The position numbers and the translations under genes were made by a program. From positions 6,279,512 to 6,343,511 of the forward strand of contig NC_057006.1 in assembly GCF_000002595.2 (NCBI RefSeq): a DNA stretch of 64,000 bases. Reading direction: 5' to 3'. Below are positions 57,901-64,000 of this stretch, piece after piece. Position 1 is the stretch's first letter, and the number at the start of each line of letters is the position of its first letter. Source of the DNA: Chlamydomonas reinhardtii (Eukaryota > Chlorophyta > Chlorophyceae > Chlamydomonadales > Chlamydomonadaceae). The notes beneath the pieces are model-generated. The model had not been told where the DNA came from. It did no database searches and saw nothing but the letters and a program-made list of their open reading frames with translations.

Positions 57901-60900
57901 GCTCTGCTTTTAATGTTTTAATGGGGAAGTGTTGGTCAAAAACGCCATACATTCAACATCACGACCGTTGTCACGCCTCACGGAAGTCCACAGGTTAGTC
58001 CACAGGTTAAAATGAGAATGGGAGGCTTTGAACCTGCAGCCCGGATTGCCCGCCCGGCCATATGTCACAACCCCGTGTGTGTATGTGTACTTGCAGGATC
58101 CTCCGCCATGCTCTTGAGGACCGGAGCCAGGAGCCGTTCGAGGGTGAGCCCATGGAGAGGGTACCTGCAAGCAGAGAACTGCGGTCTTCGTGCGGGGTTG
58201 GGAGGGCGAGCCCGAAGCGCCGTGTAGCCACGCAAAGATAGAGCGTAGCCAGGGACGACGGCGTCAGTACTGACAGAACGAAACTCGCAAAGTAGCGAGC
58301 GCGACACAGCGCTCTGCTACTTAACCGGGCCCACCGCCCATGCCGCGCATGGGCCCCAAACAACAAACACACACACGCCACGCCCCTTCGGGGCCCACAA
58401 CTGTGCACACTCCGAGCGCAGGAAACCTTGGTTTCCGACAACTCGCTGCGCTCGAGCGGAAACCATCAGGAAATATGTTTGAGCAGATGCCGTAGATGCA
58501 GGTAGATGCAGGTAGATGCAGGTCCCCAGCGGCTGCAACCCTGGCGCAAGATGGTTCACAACCCCTTCACTCACGTTGTGTTTGCTGGTCGGAGCCTTCA
58601 AGAGATGACTGTTTGCTGCCTCCCTTACTAGCTCTGTATGGTATGTATGTCTATATCACTTCCTGGTACCTCTAGTCCGTGTCACATACCCGCCTGCTGC
58701 CACACGCCCCTTCCCCCAGGTCGGCTGGCTGGACTGCCGCCACACCTCCAACATTGTGTTTAGCAATGGTGAGTGTTCGCATCACCAATAGGCCTACACA
58801 CCGGAACACATACAGGCCCGCTTCATGAGATAGGTCCGGTGCACTGCCAAGCACTCTGTTCTTTGCTGGCAGCCTTGCATTGGCATTGGCACCTTGCGGC
58901 AGGAGTGCAGGGTGTGTTCACATGTGTGCACGCGTGGATGCAGGTGCAGCCAGTGGAGGCAGAACTACAGGAGCTAGCATGATACAAGCTGTCCGGCACT
59001 AGAGCTGGAGACGGGCGTGGTGGCACCAGTGGCGGCTGCTGTGGAGGCGGGTGATGTGCCGACTGCAGTGGAGGCAGGTGTCAAGGTGGTGGGAGACATC
59101 ATGCCCAGCAGACACGCAAGTGGTTGTTGCACGGTTGACACACTCATACCATTTAGACATCATATGGCAGGCTTGGGTTGATGGCACAGACTTCATATAG
59201 TGTTGTAGACAGTGGCAGACCGGGAGAGCAAGACTGTGGTGGGCTTTGAATGCACGGAGACTCAGCTGGAGAGTGCCAAGGTGTAGGGAAGTAGAGGGCT
59301 AACTGAGTATGGTGTTGTTGGTGAGTTGGACTGGGAACACAAGGCAGGTGACCTCCTCGCTGCCCTGCCACCGTTGGTCTCTTGGGCACGAGATGAAGTA
59401 CATTGATGCAGTCAGTGGAATGCAGTAGTACTGGTGCGTGGGGGCAGTTGACATGGGTTGGTGAGGGCACTTGGCATAAAATGCAGCAGGCTGATGTGTG
59501 TGGTCACTGCTAGGGCAGGGCTTGTATCAAGGTGGAATCATATAAAGGAGACACTTTACAGGCCATAATGAACAACCCTAAACCCAGGCTGGCAGGCGGG
59601 CTGGGCGGGGGCTGCACGGCATGCAGCTGGGCGGGGGCTGGGCGGGCCTGGGCGGGGGCTGGGCGGGCCTGGGAGGGGGCTGGGTGGAGGCTGGGCGGCA
59701 GCTGGGCGGGCCTGGGCCACAGCACGGTAACCAAGCGGTCACTGCAAGGTAACCAGTTGGTCCGACACTGGTGACCATGCGGTCTGTTAACCGCTGGTAA
59801 CCAGTGAGGCGGTCTATTAACCGTCGGTCTGCGGCCTGAAGCCCAAATAAACCGATGGTAACCTGAGTGCCAAACCAGCCATTCCTCCCGGGATAACCGC
59901 TGGGTAACCAGCGATTAACCGATGGTTTAATAGGGGCTGGAACGGTAGGGGTGATTATCCAGAGGGGCAGAGCCAGTACGTGCGTCCCTTCCCCTATATG
60001 TGTCTGCGCATGCATACAGAACAATGACACACACGCGCGCACACGCACGCACCAGTAGGAGCGCAGCGCGTATGTGTCGGGGCCGCCGGTGCACACCAGC
60101 TCCCAGCCGTACAGCCGCAGGAAGCAGCGTTGCGCCAGGTACGCGCCGTGCACGTCCGTGGCGCGCTTCATGGTCTTGGTAAACGCCTCCAGCTCCTGCC
60201 CCAGCAGCTTGACGCTAGGCAGCAGCGCAAGGCTGGCGGCCGCCGGGTAGGTCTTCAACAGGTGCGCCTCCGTGGGGGTCAGGGTTGCAGTCACGGTCTT
60301 CACAGCCGCCAGCACTTGAACCGCGGGCCGCCCGTCCGCCAGCACGCAGGACTGGCCCACACCGGCAGCGGCGGCTTTGCAGGCAGCGGAGCCGGTGAGG
60401 GTCACCAGTGCGCGGTCCACGGTGCGCTCGGGAGCTCCGTTGACGCCGCCGGCGGTGTTTACTCGGTTGGCACTGCTGACCGTGGCCTCGCTGCTCACCC
60501 AGGGAGACAGGGTGCGGTTGAGCTGCTCGTCCCAGATGAGCGCACGCAACAGCTGGTGCGGCTGGACAACAGTCGCCGCCTGGGCACAGGCGGCCGGGGG
60601 GGCAGGTGCATTGCCCGGGTCGCTGATGCAGTTCCGTTGCGGGGCAGCAGGCGCTGGCTTGGGCGGCGATGCGATGGCGGTGGCGGGGCGCGGCGCAGCA
60701 ACCTGTCCGGGGGAAGGGGGGAAAGGGAGGGATGAGGAACTTCCACAAGGTACGCACGGCACACGCACGGGGTTTCGCTGACACGGATAAACGCACTAAC
60801 TCGAAGCGTTTCGCGCGGGGACGAAGCCGGGTGCGACATGTCCAGATGCCGCGAGGGCAACGAGGCATGCTACTGATGGCCGAGCGAGATGTCATGGTTC

Positions 60901-61410
60901 CGGTTCTCCACGGATGGAATCCCTCCCTTGCGCGTGGCTGCCCCAGATGCCCGTATGCACATATGCATTGAATGATGCATACATGCATGCCGAGTACTGA
61001 CCCCGAGGACACCACGGACACGCTGCGGCGGCACATGGCCTGCCGCTGTGCACATCATGATTCTTCCAGTACGTGCACCGTTCGCACACAGGAGCCTGAA
61101 CGAACACGGACAGTCACGGCACGTAAGACGACAGGGCGCGCTCACAATGCGAGCTCGCTAAGGACGTTCGAAGTTCGAGTAGCATTTTGCCGTAGCATGT
61201 CCGCTGTGCCAAGGCGTCGGCTCGCTACCGCGACGCCCGAAGCCAACGCACAGAGGCCACACAAGCACCAAAACGGGGCCGCGCGAGGCTTATGCGCGCA
61301 ACGCTTTGTGAACGGGCGCCCTAGCTACCCCGCTTGCCCAGCAGGCTTCCTCACCCGCCACGCCCTGGTAGGCCCCGCTGGCCGTTCTTGGTTGCTGCAA
61401 TTTTCATCAT
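54919..61410 (-). CDS. Protein-kinase-like protein, right copy
   Basis: Six exons on the minus strand: 61410-61355, 61095-61002, 60702-60053, 55921-55819, 55641-55557 and 55370-54919 (479 aa). All splice sites and phases match the left copy. The only length difference is one extra codon (CTGGPD for CTGPD) in exon 3. It keeps GDLKLDN in the catalytic loop and LSDVDG in the metal-binding position. Its third intron is 4,131 nt because a transposon inserted there; the left copy's is 196 nt. The reading frame is intact, so the gene may still be expressed if the long intron is spliced. Function is as uncertain as for the left copy: an atypical kinase or pseudokinase of a lineage-restricted family. 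Confidence 0.65.
56015..59950. mobile_element. 3.94-kb TIR DNA transposon in kinase intron
   Basis: Perfect 27-bp terminal inverted repeats (56,015-56,041 and 59,924-59,950) begin CCCTACCGTTCCAGCCCCTA. They are flanked by a 3-bp target duplication GTG, present once in the empty left-arm site. Subterminal regions are rich in GGTAACC/GGTTACC units. Both ends carry inverted arrays of GCCCAGC-type repeats (56,215-56,340 and 59,585-59,715). No intact transposase frame is visible, so it is probably non-autonomous or decayed. A 3-bp duplication fits the EnSpm/CACTA group among others, but the termini do not read CACTA; superfamily unassigned. Confidence 0.85.
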
Positions 61411-61586
61411 GGTGCTCTTCGCGTGGGCGGACGCTTCTTCGCGCGAGGAAAACTACCGCACAGGCTGAGAGGACACTTGACTGGCTGACTGACTGAAGAC
61501 GGTCTCGAGGGCAAACAGATTCAGCTGCAATGGGCAGAGTGTGATTGCTTGTTGTGGTAGACAACAAGGGCCCAGGGCCGGGCGCC

Positions 61587-61591
61587 TTATA
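61587..61591 (-). promoter_or_regulatory. TATA box of right kinase-like gene
   Basis: GCTTATAAGG on the minus strand, 177 nt upstream of the ATG at 61,410. Spacing is identical to the left copy. Confidence 0.55.
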
Positions 61592-62610
61592 AGCAAGGGG
61601 CGGCTGTACGACGAGCCGGGCGCCCGACCACAATCGCGGGCAGGTCCGTAGCAGCAAGCTTACTGCGCGCGAGCACTAGGCTGGCCAGGCCGACCGGCGG
61701 GATATGAGATCAGTAGCGCTGGCGGCTTCCCTGCCTCGGCTGCGGCGCCAGAGCTTGCGCGGAACGCGGAAACCCGCACCCCGGTGTCCCGGCGTTCACT
61801 CGGCGTAGGCTGCAGGGCACTTCCCGGGGCGGACCGCAGACAATTGGCATCCATGAAATAGGCCTAACCACTAGCAGACCCCAGCGGGCTCCCAAAACGC
61901 GTGTGGCGCAAGCCTGATGGCGCATGTCGAGGACCTCTGACATCTCCTCCTTCCTGAGACCCCAAAACGCCCACCTGAAGAGTTGCTTCACTTCAGCTGT
62001 ACATCTCCGGCGCTGATTCCGCGAGGGCTCCTCCAGCAGAGCGCCGCGCAGCGCCCAGCCCAGCTCGCGGCAGGCCAAAAGCCAGCCCGGCGTGACTCCC
62101 ACCAGCTGTCGCCATCTGGCGGTCCAAACTCATGTTCCGTATTGAAGATCCGGTCCTGGTGTGGCGCCGAGGCGACAACGAGCTCGTGAAAGGAATCATG
62201 TGTGCTTTCGCGCAACTCTTCTGCAGTCTAAGCAGCCAGTTAATTGTCATGTTCGCTAGATGCTTGTTCGTAAGGTCAAGTCCCTGGTACTTGGCCAAGG
62301 AAAGCGCTGGAACGAGGAAGAAGGTTTCGCGTAAACTCGGCTAAACTTCTGCGTTGAGGCGCAATCCATCATATGTGCGCACAAGTAACGAACAGCTGGT
62401 CCAGCAAAATGCCTGTAATTTACAGGAAGATGGATCAGCAGAGTTCGGACGATCGAATTGCGTGCCGCGCGTGCATCGTGCCGCGCTTCATGTAGAACGC
62501 GGGCTCCCTTCGTCGCCAGAGCCTCCCACGCTCCACATCCTCAACGCCGCGCACAGTTGGGCGGTCTCACCGTCTCACGCCATAGAGCAGCAAACCGTGC
62601 GCCCGGTCCA

Positions 62611-63728
62611 TGGTGAGGCGCGGTGCTATGGATGCGGATGTGGCACGGATGCGCTTGCGGATTCGCTGCATACCACCTACCGGCGCCCACCATTCCTGAG
62701 ACTGCACGCACCACATTCTATCCGTCTCAATGTGCTGTACCATGCGGCAATGTACTTTCGTGTGGCCAAGCCCACCAAGGCACGGTAGAATCCCCACGAT
62801 TGGTGAATGCTGCTCGCTGAAGAACATCAACACCTGGCTACGGTACCATACGGTGTCATGATACACAACAGCTGCGGTGGAGCGCGCTGCCCGCCACGGC
62901 GCCATCCCCAGGTGTGGGCCGCTGTCACCACTGTTCCGCCAACACCAAAGTCCAAAGCCCCCGACAATCTCACTCTTCAGTCTTCACGCTGTCCGGGGCC
63001 TGGGGCCCTGGCCGTTTGCGCGTGGGTCGACCGCAGCAAATGCAGCCTGCTGCCTGAGCGCAAACGTTTTGCAGCAGCTGCTTGAGGCCGTTGAGGGAGG
63101 GGAGTGGAAAGGAAGCGGGGCAGACACAAGGCATGTGCCCCGCTCATACACTTCATTCGTGGGTCTTTGCTCACCCGGTGGATGGCGGCGGATGTGGGTG
63201 GATCTGGCCTTCAGTAAGGAGCAGACGTCGTCCATGATAACGGACGCCTTTACCCACCCAACATTCTTCGGTACTTCGGTGCCCACACCCACCCCACCTA
63301 CCGAACACTACATTCTGATTCCGCCAGCTCTACTATGTCCTACACGTACCGGCGGGTATGCCGTGGGACAACAAGTGTGTGTAGCTCGAGATTCTAGTAC
63401 TTATGCCCTGTGCGTCTATTGGGTTTCTACAATTTAGAGGGAGACCAGATGCACCTCCCAAGCTTATCCCACCATCAGCACTACTACATGAATCAATGGT
63501 ATGTACTACATATCATCACCTGGCGCCTTACTTGCTCATGCCCGCGCCGCACGAACTCGTCTTACCGCCGCCAACATCCTCTGCTACGGTTTCACTTGAA
63601 CACCAGCCGCTGCAGCTGCTCTGCACGGCTCCTCAAACTCCTAGGCCCCTCCCTCCACACCTTTCTCGCTTGCACAGCATCCCTCCACGCGATTTTCGCC
63701 TGCTGCTGGCACTGCTCCGATCGGCTGC
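62611..63728. other. Intergenic / 3' region with kinase fragment
   Basis: Apart from a kinase exon-6 fragment (about 63,080-63,280) no gene is seen. The right part (63,300-63,728) is probably the 3' UTR of the gene that enters at the edge. Confidence 0.45.
63080..63280 (+). pseudogene. Kinase-like exon-6 fragment
   Basis: An intron-like stretch with TTTGCTCACCCGG and a block encoding DLAFSKEQTSSMITDAFTH correspond to DLMFTQEQPTMITDAFA of the kinase-like genes. It is short, diverged and lacks the rest of the gene. Orientation is plus, opposite to the nearby right copy. Confidence 0.55.
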
Positions 63729-63860
63729 TCAGTCGAAGATGACGTTGCGCGCCATGCCCAGCAGGCGCTCAAAGATGCGGCTGCCGTCGTCGCGGATGCC
63801 GCTGTGGCGGTACTCGTTGGTGGTCCACAGCTTGATGCCCCGAATGGAGGACGCCGTCTC
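63729..63860 (-). CDS. Last exon of a gene cut by the window edge
   Basis: The minus-strand exon begins after a clear CCCCTCAG acceptor and encodes 43 residues plus a stop. It includes IRGIKLWTTNEYRHSG, IRDDGSRIFERLLGM and a final ARNVIFD. The composition and the acceptor support a genuine terminal exon in phase 0. The rest of the gene lies to the right of the window; the family is not recognised. Confidence 0.6.
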   Translation of the reverse strand, partial: ETASSIRGIKLWTTNEYRHSGIRDDGSRIFERLLGMARNVIFD

Positions 63861-64000
63861 CTGAGGGGAGGGCGGGGTAGGCAAACACGGGCTCTCAAAC
63901 CTCCCACCCGCCAGCCAGCCCACATCGCAACGCCCCCCTCCCAATCCTCTACTGCACCGTCCCCGGCCTGCATCCCTGCCCCTTCTTTCCTGTTACCGTA

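Larger units (their letters stand above)
54830..62610 (-). repeat. Right arm of the large inverted duplication
   Basis: Reverse-complement partner of 1,100-4,965, interrupted by the transposon at 56,015-59,950. Homology to the left arm is strong to about 62,495 and patchy to about 62,610. Differences between the arms are scattered single substitutions and small indels outside the transposon. Confidence 0.9.

Noticed and set aside
57659-58307. Possible transposase frames inside the 3.9-kb element
   Set aside because: Short frames with no catalytic motif that I can recognise; kept only as part of the element.

Overview
The window looks like nuclear DNA of a volvocine green alga, most probably Chlamydomonas reinhardtii or a very close relative. 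Coding DNA is very GC-rich, with Ala/Gly/Gln/Ser homopolymer tracts. Genes are split by many short introns with GTGAGT/GTGCGT donors and C-rich ...GCAG acceptors. Several genes are followed by TGTAA poly(A) signals, and (AC)n tracts are common. The single plastid sigma-factor gene with a long low-complexity N-terminus fits that alga. All gene models below are my own splice reconstructions, checked for reading-frame phase across every junction.

Layout. The two ends carry a large inverted duplication (about 1.1-4.97 kb on the plus strand, about 54.83-62.61 kb on the minus strand). Each arm holds a six-exon gene for a protein-kinase-like protein. A 3.94-kb terminal-inverted-repeat transposon sits in an intron of the right copy. 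Scrambled fragments of the same gene lie at 50.75-52.92 kb and 63.08-63.28 kb.

The roughly 50 kb between the arms is a run of ordinary single-copy housekeeping genes. In order they are: a HAD phosphatase like Arabidopsis At2g33255 (-), a NUDCD1-like protein (+), an mTERF protein (-), the PRKRIP1 splicing factor (-), a coiled-coil/Gly-rich protein (+), tRNA 2'-phosphotransferase TPT1 (+), a plastid PYRP2-like HAD protein (-), an IBR5-type dual-specificity phosphatase (-), plastid sigma factor RPOD (+), an IQ-motif low-complexity protein (-), a class-3 PLIP-like lipase (+) and mitochondrial ribosomal protein mL46 (+). The last exon of another minus-strand gene enters at the right edge.

Four pairs are divergent with short shared upstream regions: HAD/NUDCD1, PRKRIP1/coiled-coil, IBR5/RPOD and IQ/lipase. 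The genes do not form one pathway. A theme is organelle gene expression (RPOD, mTERF, mL46, perhaps TPT1) and plastid metabolism (lipase, PYRP2-like).

Mobile or repeated DNA is concentrated between TPT1 and IBR5 (21.3-27.9 kb), in the RPOD 3' region and at the two ends. The most interesting points are a 9-nt microexon that supplies the catalytic Asp-Asp of a HAD phosphatase, a NUDCD1-like protein that lacks its CS domain, a GC-AG intron, and the inverted, repeatedly rearranged kinase-like family.
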